Of a stretch of DNA of 11,083 nucleotides, positions 1 to 7,614 are shown piece by piece; the stretch's first letter is position 1; each line of letters opens with the position of its first letter. The position numbers and the translations under genes were made by a program. The DNA is from DASUVJ01 sp036378995 (lineage in GTDB: Bacteria > Patescibacteriota > Saccharimonadia > Saccharimonadales > Saccharimonadaceae): assembly GCA_036378995.1 (NCBI GenBank), contig DASUVJ010000004.1, forward strand, positions 1-11,083. The letters are read 5' to 3'. The notes under the pieces are model-generated. The model was not told the DNA's origin. It searched no databases and worked only from the letters and a program-made list of their open reading frames with translations.

Positions 1-1
1 T

Positions 2-1906
2 AATATTGAAGACTCAGCCTCTACCGCGTTTACCAGCATCGGTAATACAACCTCTATTAACATCCCTGGCATTACAACAATAAATCCTACGACACTACTG
101 CTCGCCGGCATCCACCAACAGAACTCCGCCAACACCACCTCGCCAACGGCAACAAGCTTGCTAACAGCTTTTAGCGGATATAAAACCTCACCCTCGGGCA
201 GTGCCAACGCTAATACTGGTGCCATCATGGGGTACGAATACCGAACCTCCGCTGGGCCTACGGGCACGGTCACAGCAACGTTTGACTCCTCGGCGACAGT
301 ACTGGGCGGAGAACTTGTCGCGTTCAAGGCAGGGACGTGGTCTCCGCCAGCAATCACACGTCCGACTATTGTCGGAGTCGCAACGACATACCAAACGCCG
401 AGCGCTATCACTAGTTTTACGATTAATAAGCCCGCGGGCATTCAAGATGGCGACCTGCTCGTCATGGCACTTTCCGGCCAAAGCCCGACAGCTACCAGTG
501 ACTTCACCTCAAGTGGTTGGTCCCGGGCAAGCGCACCGTTCGTAAGCGGCGCAGCCCACCGTATTACTGCCTTTTACACCCTGCCGGTACCGACAGCTTC
601 AGTACTTACGCAAAATAGCTTTACATTCACTGCAACCGATTCAGTAGCTGGAGGAAGAGTAGCGGCCGAAATGTTTATCGTGCGCGGTGCCGATCTGGAC
701 AATACAATCGTAGGCATGTCGCCATATGGCAACACTTCGTCGCAGACCATCACCGTTCAGCCACCGACGCCTGCAACCACTAAAAACCTGCTGCTTGTCA
801 CATATAACGCCCAGTTCACTTCAGAGATCGACTATTCGATTGCCAGCGGACCAAACGGCATGACGCAGCACATCTATCTTCCGTCGTCTACTGCGCCACA
901 GTCAAAAACAATCCTTGCTGTTTACCAGCAGGATATCGAAGCGACGGCACCAGGCGCCAAAGCCTTAACATGGACGGGCGTTCAATCGCAAACCTCGGGT
1001 GTTGCCATTATCATCCGCGCTCTTGGAGAGCCTGATCCTAATCCGGGCGTGGCCGTGCAGTATACCAGCGCCCTAGACACACTTAGTACCGCGCATCTTT
1101 ATTACACTTCGGCCACGAACACGTTATCAACCCCTGCAGAAGTGCGACCGTTTCCTAATGGCTATGCAACGGTTACAAATATGCTGGCGACTTCGCCGTT
1201 TTATGTGGCTCACCGCGGTGGCTCAGCTAACTGGCCCGAAATGAGCCTTCATGCCTACACCCAGGCAGGGTTCTGGGGTGTCGGTGCACTCGAAGTATCT
1301 TTAGCGCGCACCTCTGACGGAGTATGGTTTGGCCTGCACGACGATACGCTCGACCGAACATCCGGCACAACCGGCTTTACCGCTTCGGCACACACCTGGG
1401 CAGAAGTTCAAGCCTACCAAATTACCGCTGCGGGCACGACTAACCCGAGCCAACCGGCACGGCCATACATGCGCTGGGAAGAGCTAATGGAAGCATACTA
1501 CGACAGCCATGTATTTTTCGTCGACCCGAAAGCCGCGGTAGGATACGCGTCGGAAATCCTCGATAAAATGGACGTCATGCCCGGTACTCCAACCGAGAAA
1601 TTCATCGCCAAGTACTACGGTGTGTCTTCCAGCTGGGTAAACGCTGCCAAAGCGCGTGGCTATAAATCGTGGGGCTACTTTTACCAAACCGACGCCGCCA
1701 ACTTTGCAACGTACCAAGGCCGTTGGGATATTTTGGGCATGGACTACAATGCAAACAGCAGTACATGGAGCACGATTCTTTCGTACGGCAAGCCGGTAAT
1801 AGGGCATATTGTATCCAACTCTACCGCGGCTAACACGGCGCTAGGCTACGGCGCCGATGGGCTGATGGTCTCGGGCGTAGAGCAAGTCGTCCCACGTTCT
1901 GCATAG
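2..1906 (+). CDS. GDPD-domain surface protein with tandem beta-rich repeats (5' partial)
   Basis: The reading frame is open from the left window edge, so the N-terminus and any signal peptide are missing; 634 residues are visible. The first ~345 residues are Thr/Ser/Gly-rich with alternating hydrophobic strands. They hold at least two related beta-sandwich-like units: a segment near residues 15-110 resembles one near 240-340. A Tyr-Thr-Ser-Ala-rich linker with a short internal duplication follows. The last ~230 residues form a glycerophosphodiester phosphodiesterase TIM-barrel domain: HRGG at nt 1211, His in GLHDDTLDRTS at nt 1337, and VDPK in the place of the usual E-x-K strand. This family cleaves glycerophosphodiesters with a metal ion. 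The usual metal-binding E-x-D reads E-V-S here (nt 1292-1300), so one carboxylate is missing. The build suggests an exported or phage-tail-like protein acting on teichoic acid or lipid headgroups of another cell; that role is inference. A terminator follows directly. Confidence 0.75.
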   Translation, partial: NIEDSASTAFTSIGNTTSINIPGITTINPTTLLLAGIHQQNSANTTSPTATSLLTAFSGYKTSPSGSANANTGAIMGYEYRTSAGPTGTVTATFDSSATVLGGELVAFKAGTWSPPAITRPTIVGVATTYQTPSAITSFTINKPAGIQDGDLLVMALSGQSPTATSDFTSSGWSRASAPFVSGAAHRITAFYTLPVPTASVLTQNSFTFTATDSVAGGRVAAEMFIVRGADLDNTIVGMSPYGNTSSQTITVQPPTPATTKNLLLVTYNAQFTSEIDYSIASGPNGMTQHIYLPSSTAPQSKTILAVYQQDIEATAPGAKALTWTGVQSQTSGVAIIIRALGEPDPNPGVAVQYTSALDTLSTAHLYYTSATNTLSTPAEVRPFPNGYATVTNMLATSPFYVAHRGGSANWPEMSLHAYTQAGFWGVGALEVSLARTSDGVWFGLHDDTLDRTSGTTGFTASAHTWAEVQAYQITAAGTTNPSQPARPYMRWEELMEAYYDSHVFFVDPKAAVGYASEILDKMDVMPGTPTEKFIAKYYGVSSSWVNAAKARGYKSWGYFYQTDAANFATYQGRWDILGMDYNANSSTWSTILSYGKPVIGHIVSNSTAANTALGYGADGLMVSGVEQVVPRSA

Positions 1907-1929
1907 CATACTAATATGCTCCCAACAAA

Positions 1930-1959
1930 AAATACCCCCGAAACACTCGTGGGGTATTT
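1930..1959. terminator. Bidirectional rho-independent terminator
   Basis: A perfect 9-bp stem (AAATACCCC at 1930-1938 with GGGGTATTT at 1951-1959) encloses a 12-nt loop. On the minus strand the stem runs into TATTTTTTG, a good U-tract, so it should end the tRNA-Glu transcript. On the plus strand the tail is only TATTTAAATT, weaker but usable for the GDPD gene. The position between two convergent transcripts fits a shared terminator. Confidence 0.8.
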
Positions 1960-1973
1960 AAATTATAATCTCA

Positions 1974-2048
1974 TGGTGACCTCACGGGGAATCGAACCCC
2001 GATTGCAAGGATGAGAACCTTGTGTCCTAACCGTTAGACGATGAGGCC
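1974..2048 (-). tRNA. tRNA-Glu (anticodon CTC)
   Basis: The minus strand folds into a complete 75-nt cloverleaf. The acceptor GGCCTCA pairs with TGAGGTC (one G-T wobble), the discriminator is A, and the CCA end is encoded in the DNA. The D arm is GTC/GAC. The anticodon stem is CAAGG/CCTTG with loop TTCTCAT, giving anticodon CTC, which reads GAG. The T arm is CGGGG-TTCGATT-CCCCG. No intron or odd loop is seen. The gene lies 51 nt downstream of the methyltransferase on the same strand and ends at the 1930-1959 terminator. Confidence 0.95.
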
Positions 2049-2068
2049 GAATTGTTTTAACCCTAGTA

Positions 2069-2097
2069 ACTTTACCAAAAAAGAGCAGGGTTGTACA
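2069..2097 (-). promoter_or_regulatory. Possible promoter of tRNA-Glu
   Basis: On the minus strand, TGTACA (2092-2097) and TAAAGT (2069-2074) are separated by 17 nt and would start RNA some 14 nt before the mature tRNA end. Both hexamers match the sigma-70 consensus at four of six positions. The site touches the end of the methyltransferase gene. Read-through from that gene is the alternative. Confidence 0.35.
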
Positions 2098-2099
2098 GA

Positions 2100-2876
2100 C
2101 TACGAATCACCTCGCCGCCAAACCATCATCATATCGCGCCCGGCCGAACGAGAAGAGGCGGGGTCGGCGTTTACTGTTCCATCCCGCTCCTCTACGGTCA
2201 TTCCCGAATAACCCTCATCCTTTAAGATATGAAATGTCCATTCCCATTCGGACAGCCAACCGAGCCGCTTGGCCGTTTTCTTCAGTTTTTCCGGGTCAAA
2301 CAAACGAAAAGGGAGTTCGCCGGCCACGCCTGTTTTTAAGGCGCTATTAAAATGCACCCTATCAATGGAATGAGATTCACCTAAGGTAGCGATGAAATAT
2401 CCCTCGTGTCCTACTGGTGCGCGGCTAAACGCGAGCACGAGTATGCCGCCCGGTTTTGTCAGCATGCGCAGACGAGAGAGCAAAAGCGTGAACTCTCTGG
2501 TCGGGACATGTTGAATAACATGACTGCACACCACCATGTCAAACGGGACGTCGGGAAGATCATATACCGAACCCGACGCAAATGCCGCATCGGGATAGGT
2601 TTTTTGAGCTTTTTCCAGCCTACGAGGATCGATGTCCTGCGCCACAATATGGCCCGCAAAACGACCAAGCCAGGGGAGAAGCCGACCTTCGCCTGAGCCG
2701 ACGTCCAAAATCCTTCGCGATCGATCGGGGTGCACGTTTTGCGCGGCCAGATGCTGCTCTAAGTTTTTTAATGCAAATGTTTCACTTTCGGCCCAATATC
2801 CTGGGTATGGTTCATGAGAAGTAATAAATTCCGCTGTAATCCTGTCTTCGTCATCCGGATACGCGTATATCTTCAT
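2100..2876 (-). CDS. Class I SAM-dependent methyltransferase
   Basis: This 258-residue protein has a Rossmann-type methyltransferase fold of the Methyltransf_11/25 kind. Motif I is LDVGSGEGRL (residues ~57-66), the acidic residue that binds SAM ribose sits in QDIDPRRL (~Asp81), and motif IV is VVCSHVIQHV (~115-124). The final ~90 residues vary between families and give no clue to the substrate, which is unknown. The frame stays open to an ATG at 3015-3017 (305 residues). The ATG at 2874-2876 is preferred because a TACAAT -10 element lies exactly 6 nt before it with a fair -35 at 17 bp, so RNA would start at the A of ATG. The extra 47 residues of the long form show no recognisable motif. The gene is divergent from the kinase and followed by tRNA-Glu. 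Confidence 0.8.
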   Translation of the reverse strand: MKIYAYPDDEDRITAEFITSHEPYPGYWAESETFALKNLEQHLAAQNVHPDRSRRILDVGSGEGRLLPWLGRFAGHIVAQDIDPRRLEKAQKTYPDAAFASGSVYDLPDVPFDMVVCSHVIQHVPTREFTLLLSRLRMLTKPGGILVLAFSRAPVGHEGYFIATLGESHSIDRVHFNSALKTGVAGELPFRLFDPEKLKKTAKRLGWLSEWEWTFHILKDEGYSGMTVEERDGTVNADPASSRSAGRDMMMVWRRGDS

Positions 2877-2882
2877 GGCTTC

Positions 2883-2911
2883 ATTGTAACTCACATAGTA
2901 GTGTGTGACAT
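2883..2911 (-). promoter_or_regulatory. Promoter of the methyltransferase (leaderless start)
   Basis: Minus strand: -35 ATGTCA (2906-2911), 17-bp spacer, -10 TACAAT (2883-2888), then GAAGCC and the ATG at 2876. The predicted transcription start is the A of the start codon. No Shine-Dalgarno is present. This spacing decides the start chosen for the methyltransferase. Confidence 0.5.
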
Positions 2912-2999
2912 CTCTTGCGAAATCCACCTCTTTTCGCCATAATAATCCATAAGCGTAATTATTTCCTAAATAGGGGGCCCGACTATTAAACCGCAAACG

Positions 3000-3028
3000 C
3001 TGACCCGTTTTTGGCATCGCCGTATATG
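3000..3028 (+). promoter_or_regulatory. Probable promoter of the histidine kinase
   Basis: CTGACC (3000-3005), a 17-bp spacer and TATATG (3023-3028) sit 10 nt before the ATG at 3039, so the predicted leader is about 4 nt. GAGG at 3030-3033 could act as a weak Shine-Dalgarno. The frame is open back to about 2970 without an ATG, GTG or TTG start, which supports 3039. Confidence 0.4.
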
Positions 3029-3038
3029 CGAGGCGGTA

Positions 3039-5084
3039 ATGATTGTTGCTGCCATTATTTTAGCGCTGCATTTTTGGGCGTATTTTGCAGATGTTAAAAG
3101 CATCGCTTCGGCGCTTCTTATTAGCGAGGGTGCGGCGATTCTTGCTGGTGTGTCTTTAATCGTTGGATTCGTCTCGTACCTTTGGGCGCCAAAAAAATAC
3201 ATTTTCTGGGCGTCATTTGCAGCTTTTGGCGTGCTTGCAGCTATGACTGCGACGCTTGTCCTCAGCACTGGGGGTGTTTCGTCGCCGTTTATTGCGCTCT
3301 GGATGGTTGTTGCCGTATTTGCGGGAGTCTTCGGGCTTTATGCACTCGCGCCGCTGTTTTTAGCAATCACTGCTTATTTGATCCTTGAATTTATGGGGGG
3401 CACGCTCAGCAGAGAAGCGATTCTCACGGTTGTTCTGGCAGGTGAACTCCCCCTAGGCCTTAGCTATTTAATTTGGCACGTCAAATCTTCTTCCGGCGAC
3501 AAAGAGGACCGCGCCTACCGAGAACTAGCATCGGAGCTCAGCCAGGTCGCAGGCAAGTCAGAGGTGGTGATTAATGCTATCGCCGACGGCGTCATTGCAC
3601 TTGATAGCCAAGGTGTTATCCAACTCATCAACCCAGCCGCCCAACGAATCATCGGCTGGGGCAAGCAGGATGCGCTGGCACTCGACTACAAGTCCGTTTT
3701 GAAGCTGGTTGATAAAAAAGGCGAGGAGCTCCAGCCTTCTACCGATCCGATCACCCAAGCACTTGGCAATAACGAGCAGGTAACGTCCAATGAGCTTAGC
3801 CTCGTGACAAACTCCGGCAAAAAAATCCTTGTCTCCATCGTCGTCTCGCCCGTAGGGCAGTTAGGCTCAGGTGTTATTGTCGTATTTCGCGACATCACAA
3901 AGGAAAAGGCCGAGGAGCGTGAGCAGGCCGAGTTCATCAGCACTGCTTCGCACGAAATGCGCACACCAGTCGCGTCTATCGAAGGATACCTCGGACTCGC
4001 ACTTAACCCGGCAACAGCACAAATCGACGACAAAGCACGTGATTTTATCACCAAAGCCCACGAATCCGCTCAGCACCTTGGAAGGCTTTTCCAGGACCTT
4101 CTTGACGTCTCGAAAGCAGAAGACGGACGCCTCTCTAATAACCCAAAAGCCGTCGATGTCGTTGAATTTGTTCATGATATCGTCCAGGGGCTGCGTCCTA
4201 AGGCAGAAGAAAAAGGGCTCCGTGTCCTCTATAAGCCGCAACCCGACGACGGAGAGGAGCGCAGCGGCGAACGTCAGCTTAATCCCGTCTATTACGTCAA
4301 TGTTGACAATGACCACCTGCGCGAAGTTGTTGCAAATCTCATGGAAAACGCCATTAAATACACGCCCAAGGGTGACATTACCATAGACGTCACGGGCGAC
4401 ACAGACCACGTAACTATCAGCATCGCCGACAGTGGTATCGGTATTCCGACCGAAGACATGCCGCATCTCTTCCAAAAGTTTTATCGTGTCGACAACAGCG
4501 ACACCCGCGAGATCGGCGGTACCGGACTAGGACTCTATCTCTGCCGGCGTCTCGCCGAAGCGATGGAAGGCCGTATCTGGGCCGAGAGCCAGTATAAACA
4601 GGGAAGTACCTTCTATCTTGAGCTGCCTCGCATCTCACATGAAGACGCCATGCGTCTCATCGAGGAAGCGAGTATTGCCGAAGAAAAGGAGATGGGTGAA
4701 GTCGTGAGCCAGCCTATCCTCGAAGAACCGCCCGCTCCTGAGGTACCGACACCTCAACCAGCTCCGGCCGCTGCGGCCACTCCTCAGTCAATGCCGGCCA
4801 TGCAACCCCAAGCCGCTGGCGATCAGACATACACAAGCCCGCCCGTCGAGACTGTCGTTCAGCAACTACAGTCAATTGCTCCTCAGCCTCAGCCTCAGCC
4901 GCCGTCACCAGCACCCGTAGCACCGGCACAGCCGCAATACCAAGCCCCACAGGCACCACAATACGGCCGACCGGCCAACTACCAGAACGTGCCGCTCTCC
5001 AGTATCGAGCAAAACCCAAATCAGTATCTACGGCCGCGCGACGGCACCGTCAGCGTCCCGCCGCGAGGGCAAAATCAAGCATAA
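3039..5084 (+). CDS. Membrane PAS sensor histidine kinase with Pro/Gln-rich tail
   Basis: The 681-residue protein opens with about six hydrophobic membrane helices (residues ~1-148) with little extracytoplasmic loop. A PAS-type sensor domain (~170-290) ends in the usual VVFRDIT strand. The HisKA segment has the phosphate-accepting His305 in STASHEMRTP. The HATPase domain is complete: N box NLMENAIKYTP (Asn433, Asn437), G1 DSGIGIP (464-470), F box FQKFYRVD and G2 GGTGLGL (493-499). It should autophosphorylate and hand phosphate to the receiver encoded 45 nt downstream. The last ~130 residues (from ~553) are low complexity, rich in Pro, Gln and Ala, with short non-repetitive islands at ~596-615 and ~645-677. 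Tails of this kind are unusual in kinases. The signal sensed is unknown; a membrane-embedded ligand or membrane state is possible because there is no large external domain. Confidence 0.92.
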   Translation: MIVAAIILALHFWAYFADVKSIASALLISEGAAILAGVSLIVGFVSYLWAPKKYIFWASFAAFGVLAAMTATLVLSTGGVSSPFIALWMVVAVFAGVFGLYALAPLFLAITAYLILEFMGGTLSREAILTVVLAGELPLGLSYLIWHVKSSSGDKEDRAYRELASELSQVAGKSEVVINAIADGVIALDSQGVIQLINPAAQRIIGWGKQDALALDYKSVLKLVDKKGEELQPSTDPITQALGNNEQVTSNELSLVTNSGKKILVSIVVSPVGQLGSGVIVVFRDITKEKAEEREQAEFISTASHEMRTPVASIEGYLGLALNPATAQIDDKARDFITKAHESAQHLGRLFQDLLDVSKAEDGRLSNNPKAVDVVEFVHDIVQGLRPKAEEKGLRVLYKPQPDDGEERSGERQLNPVYYVNVDNDHLREVVANLMENAIKYTPKGDITIDVTGDTDHVTISIADSGIGIPTEDMPHLFQKFYRVDNSDTREIGGTGLGLYLCRRLAEAMEGRIWAESQYKQGSTFYLELPRISHEDAMRLIEEASIAEEKEMGEVVSQPILEEPPAPEVPTPQPAPAAAATPQSMPAMQPQAAGDQTYTSPPVETVVQQLQSIAPQPQPQPPSPAPVAPAQPQYQAPQAPQYGRPANYQNVPLSSIEQNPNQYLRPRDGTVSVPPRGQNQA

Positions 5085-5113
5085 GAGGTATAGTATTTTT
5101 TACTGCCCTTAAG

Positions 5114-5119
5114 TACAAT
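5114..5119 (+). promoter_or_regulatory. -10 element before the response regulator gene
   Basis: TACAAT ends 10 nt before the ATG at 5130, giving a predicted leader near 4 nt. A GAGG at 5121-5124, 5 nt before the ATG, could serve as a Shine-Dalgarno if the gene is instead translated from a kinase-regulator transcript. No convincing -35 is seen. Confidence 0.4.
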
Positions 5120-5129
5120 AGAGGATAAT

Positions 5130-6080
5130 ATGACCAAAATATTGCTGGTAGAAGACGACAAAAGTTTGCGCGAAATCTATGGCGTGCGACTCTTAGCCGA
5201 AGGCTATGACATCGTGTCGGCTGGTGACGGAGAAGAAGCGCTCGCGATGGCAATCAAAGAGCGCCCACAACTGATTGTAAGCGATGTAATGATGCCGAAG
5301 ATCAGCGGCTTTGACATGCTCGACATCCTCCGTTCAACCACCGAAACAAAAGACATCAAAGTAATCATGATGACCGCGCTTTCAAGCGACGATCAACGTG
5401 CCCGCGGCGAAGCGCTCGGCGCTGATCGTTACCTGGTTAAGTCACAGGTGGGCATTGAAGACGTCGTTCGTACTGTACACGAAGTACTTAACGATGCTCC
5501 AACCTCATCTTCAAGCGCAGCAGCTTTTGGTTCATCATCTCCAAGCGCCGTTCCACGTCCCGCTCCGGCTGGTGTCCCGCCGCGCCCGGCAGTAAATCCT
5601 AGTCCGGCGCCACAGCCGGCTGCTCCGGTTCAACCCGCAGCGCCTGCATCTCAGCCCGCCCCTTCGATGCCAACACCATCTCCTGCGCCCACGCCGACAA
5701 GCACATTACCGCAGCCAACCGCGCCGTTCTCTACAACGCGCCCAGCAAACCTTGGCGACCGCATCATCCATCCTATCTCTCAACCTGAAGCAAAAGCAGA
5801 TATTGGCACTCTTATTGCTCAGGAGTTAGGTCAGGCAGATACCCCAGCGCCAGCAGCTCCTCCGGTACCTCCAGTACCACCAATACCAGCTCCCGGCCCG
5901 CAACCCGTTGCTCCGTCTCAGCCCATGACACCAGGCCCGCAGCCAAGCATGCCAGCGGCTCCAGCACCTCCCCCTCCAGCATCAGCTGACTCAGGTATAA
6001 GTTTTGAAGAAACGCCGCGCAGTCAAACTCCGCCAAGTGCTCCGTTTACCCCCGGCCCGCAACCACCTCGTCCTAACTAG
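5130..6080 (+). CDS. Receiver-domain response regulator with disordered Pro-rich tail
   Basis: Residues 1-~120 form a complete CheY-like receiver: acidic pocket Glu8-Asp9-Asp10, phospho-acceptor Asp52 in IVSDVMMPK, Thr82 and Lys104. No DNA-binding or enzymatic output domain follows. Residues ~122-316 are a Pro/Ala/Ser-rich tail with repeated PAP, PGPQP and PVPP units. It is broken by a charged, helix-compatible island at ~204-236 (from RPANLGDRI to AQELGQ) and a short acidic one at ~286-298. The protein is probably phosphorylated by the adjacent kinase, 45 nt upstream, and likely acts by protein-protein contact rather than on DNA. Candidate outputs such as pili, envelope or cell-cell attachment are speculation. 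Kinase and regulator tails have similar composition, which suggests they meet the same partner or assembly. Confidence 0.9.
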   Translation: MTKILLVEDDKSLREIYGVRLLAEGYDIVSAGDGEEALAMAIKERPQLIVSDVMMPKISGFDMLDILRSTTETKDIKVIMMTALSSDDQRARGEALGADRYLVKSQVGIEDVVRTVHEVLNDAPTSSSSAAAFGSSSPSAVPRPAPAGVPPRPAVNPSPAPQPAAPVQPAAPASQPAPSMPTPSPAPTPTSTLPQPTAPFSTTRPANLGDRIIHPISQPEAKADIGTLIAQELGQADTPAPAAPPVPPVPPIPAPGPQPVAPSQPMTPGPQPSMPAAPAPPPPASADSGISFEETPRSQTPPSAPFTPGPQPPRPN

Positions 6081-6089
6081 TGATACAAT
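6081..6089 (+). promoter_or_regulatory. Extended -10 promoter of the pseudouridine synthase gene
   Basis: TG-A-TACAAT, an extended -10, begins directly after the response regulator stop codon and ends 8 nt before the ATG at 6098. The expected RNA start is within about 2 nt of the ATG. No Shine-Dalgarno is present. Confidence 0.5.
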
Positions 6090-6097
6090 AGTCATTA

Positions 6098-6802
6098 ATG
6101 AGCGACGAGCAAAACTCAGCGGATTTGATCCGACTCAATAAACACCTAGCCTTACAGCTGGGTGTTTCGCGTCGGGAAGCTGATGAACTAATCGAAAAGG
6201 GAAGAGTAACGATAAACGGTGACACTGCCGTTTTAGGAGCCCGAATTCACCCGGATGACACGGTCACGGCAAACGGCCAACCCGTCTCAGAGAAGACACC
6301 GTTGCAATATGTCGCTCTTAATAAACCAGTGGGCTATGTATGTTCACGAAAGGCACAGGGTGACAACCCGACAATCTACTCCTTTTTGCCGCCTAAGATG
6401 AGCGTTCTAAAGCCAGTAGGACGCCTGGATAAAGATAGTTCCGGACTATTACTTCTGACAAACGACGGTGACTTTGCGTTCCGCATGACCCATCCCAAAT
6501 TCGCCAAAACGAAAATTTACGAAGTCCAGCTTGATCATCCGCTTGAGCCGCTCCATCAGCAGATGATCAGCGACTACGGTGTACAGCTAGATGACGGCAT
6601 TAGCAAGTTTACTGTCATGCGGCTTGAAGACCGCGAAAAAACCACGTACCAAGTCACCATGAAAGAGGGACGCAACCGCCAAATCCGCCGCACGTTTAGT
6701 GCACTTGGCTACGAGGTAACAGTGCTGCACCGCGTACAGTTCGGCAATTATTCACTCGGTGATATGAAGACAAAACACTTCGCGTTTGTCGATATGCGCT
6801 AG
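6098..6802 (+). CDS. RsuA/RluB-family pseudouridine synthase
   Basis: The 234-residue protein starts with an S4 RNA-binding domain (~10-60: RLNKHLALQLGVSRREADEL and RVTINGD). The catalytic domain carries GRLDKDSSGLLLLT, with Asp111 as the expected nucleophile, and GRNRQIRR at 191-198. This family converts specific uridines in rRNA to pseudouridine: RsuA acts on 16S, RluB/E/F on 23S. Length and domain order are normal, but the exact target cannot be told from sequence, so no symbol is given. The start is supported by the extended -10 just upstream; the S4 domain begins within 12 residues of it. The gene lies 17 nt after the regulator stop but appears to have its own promoter. Confidence 0.9.
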   Translation: MSDEQNSADLIRLNKHLALQLGVSRREADELIEKGRVTINGDTAVLGARIHPDDTVTANGQPVSEKTPLQYVALNKPVGYVCSRKAQGDNPTIYSFLPPKMSVLKPVGRLDKDSSGLLLLTNDGDFAFRMTHPKFAKTKIYEVQLDHPLEPLHQQMISDYGVQLDDGISKFTVMRLEDREKTTYQVTMKEGRNRQIRRTFSALGYEVTVLHRVQFGNYSLGDMKTKHFAFVDMR

Positions 6803-6817
6803 GTGATATAAATAAAA

Positions 6818-6849
6818 AACCACCTCGTCGGGTGGGTCTATCATTTTAG
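6818..6849 (+). terminator. Weak terminator after the pseudouridine synthase gene
   Basis: CCACC (6820-6824) pairs with GGTGG (6831-6835) around a 6-nt loop. An A-run precedes it and TCTATCATTTTA follows. The U-tract is interrupted, so efficiency is uncertain. It marks the last native-looking sequence before the GC-rich island. Confidence 0.4.
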
Positions 6850-6864
6850 GGGTGGTACCGGCGA

Positions 6865-6904
6865 GCCGGCCCACTCCCCGAGACGTTTCGGAGTGCAGGC
6901 CGGC
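6865..6904. terminator. GC-rich stem-loop downstream of the cassette gene
   Basis: GCCGGCC (6865-6871) and CACTCC (6872-6877) pair with GGAGTG (6890-6895) and GGCCGGC (6898-6904), with a 2-nt bulge and a 12-nt loop. It lies 33 nt past the stop codon of the minus-strand gene. No U-tract follows, a style common in high-GC actinobacteria. It could be a terminator for that gene or the end structure of an inserted element. Confidence 0.5.
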
Positions 6905-6924
6905 TACGCCGTCTTGCTTGTCGC

Positions 6925-6939
6925 GCGAAGCGAGGTGTC
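6925..6939 (+). repeat. 15-bp direct repeat, left copy
   Basis: GCGAAGCGAGGTGTC, identical to the copy at 7626-7640. It overlaps the last two bases of the cassette gene's stop codon. Preceding bases (6916-6924) also resemble the other copy apart from a 2-nt difference, and CTTGCTT/AAGCGAG can pair into a hairpin with one wobble. Confidence 0.8.
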
Positions 6940-7585
6940 AGGCGGGGCGCTGCCCGGTCTTGACCAGGCCGATCGTGCCGATCACCGGGTCGCTGCCGTC
7001 GTCGCCCGCGGCCTTCTTGATCCGCTCGACGTGGCCGATCAGCAGGGTCTGGTTGTCCGTGCTGATGCGGCCGTTCACGACCGCGAACGTGCGGTCGGGG
7101 ACCACGCCGGAGCGGTCGCGGACCGTGATCTCCTCGCCGAACGAGTCGATCAGGACCGTGAACAGCATGGTGTCGACCTTGACGGCCGTACCGTCGTCGG
7201 TGAGCACCGGGTCGGCGAGACCCTCGGCCAGGAGCCGGTTGAGCTCCGGACCCATGCGGAACACGATCTGCATCGCGCCCTTCATGAGCCGCACCTGGTC
7301 CTCGACCGTGGCGGTGAGGGTGGCGACCTGGGTCGTGAGCTGGCCGACCTGGGCGGTCAGGCTCTGCTCGGCGGTGGTCAGACGGGTGAGCTCGGCGTGG
7401 GCGTCGGCGCAGGAGATGACCACGGGGCCCATCTTCTGGCCGCCGTTGCCGTCGGGCACCAGCCCGTCGACGACGTGGGAGCCGATGAGGCCGTTGACCT
7501 CGGCGCAGGTGGCCTTGACGGTCACCTGGCGGCCCTCACCGTCGACGACGGTGCGGGTGTGGTTGTGCAGGATGGTGTCCAACAT
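6938..7585 (-). CDS. Hypothetical coiled-coil protein of high-GC codon use
   Basis: I do not recognise this 215-residue protein. It has no signal peptide, membrane helix or known catalytic motif. Residues ~62-105 form a strong coiled coil with regular Leu/Val heptads. The N-terminal ~60 residues include two Cys (27, 59) and Gly/Asp-rich loops; the C-terminal half (~106-215) looks like a mixed alpha/beta domain. All but about five codons end in G or C, unlike every neighbour. The ATG has a strong Shine-Dalgarno (GGGAGGA, ~7 nt away), which other genes here lack. It is the only clearly coding reading of the segment; long frames on the plus strand are expected by-products of the high GC. Direct repeats bracket it on both sides. 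The likely donor is a high-GC actinobacterium or its phage. A phage-structural or oligomeric scaffold role is possible but unsupported. Confidence 0.7.
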   Translation of the reverse strand: MLDTILHNHTRTVVDGEGRQVTVKATCAEVNGLIGSHVVDGLVPDGNGGQKMGPVVISCADAHAELTRLTTAEQSLTAQVGQLTTQVATLTATVEDQVRLMKGAMQIVFRMGPELNRLLAEGLADPVLTDDGTAVKVDTMLFTVLIDSFGEEITVRDRSGVVPDRTFAVVNGRISTDNQTLLIGHVERIKKAAGDDGSDPVIGTIGLVKTGQRPA

Positions 7586-7587
7586 GG

Positions 7588-7599
7588 TTTTGTCCTCCC
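7588..7599 (-). promoter_or_regulatory. Strong Shine-Dalgarno of the cassette gene
   Basis: On the minus strand GGGAGGACAAAACC precedes the ATG at 7583-7585. It is the only strong, well-spaced ribosome binding site in the window and decides this start. Confidence 0.75.
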
Positions 7600-7614
7600 G
7601 GACAGTACCTCAAA

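Noticed and set aside
158..160. TTG at 158 as the start of the GDPD protein
   Set aside because: The frame is open upstream to the window edge with the same Thr/Ser-rich repeat-type sequence, so the gene is cut by the window rather than starting here.
2877..3017. N-terminal extension of the methyltransferase to the ATG at 3015-3017
   Set aside because: The extension has no recognisable motif and would run through a well-placed -35/-10 pair that starts RNA at the ATG at 2876. It cannot be fully excluded.
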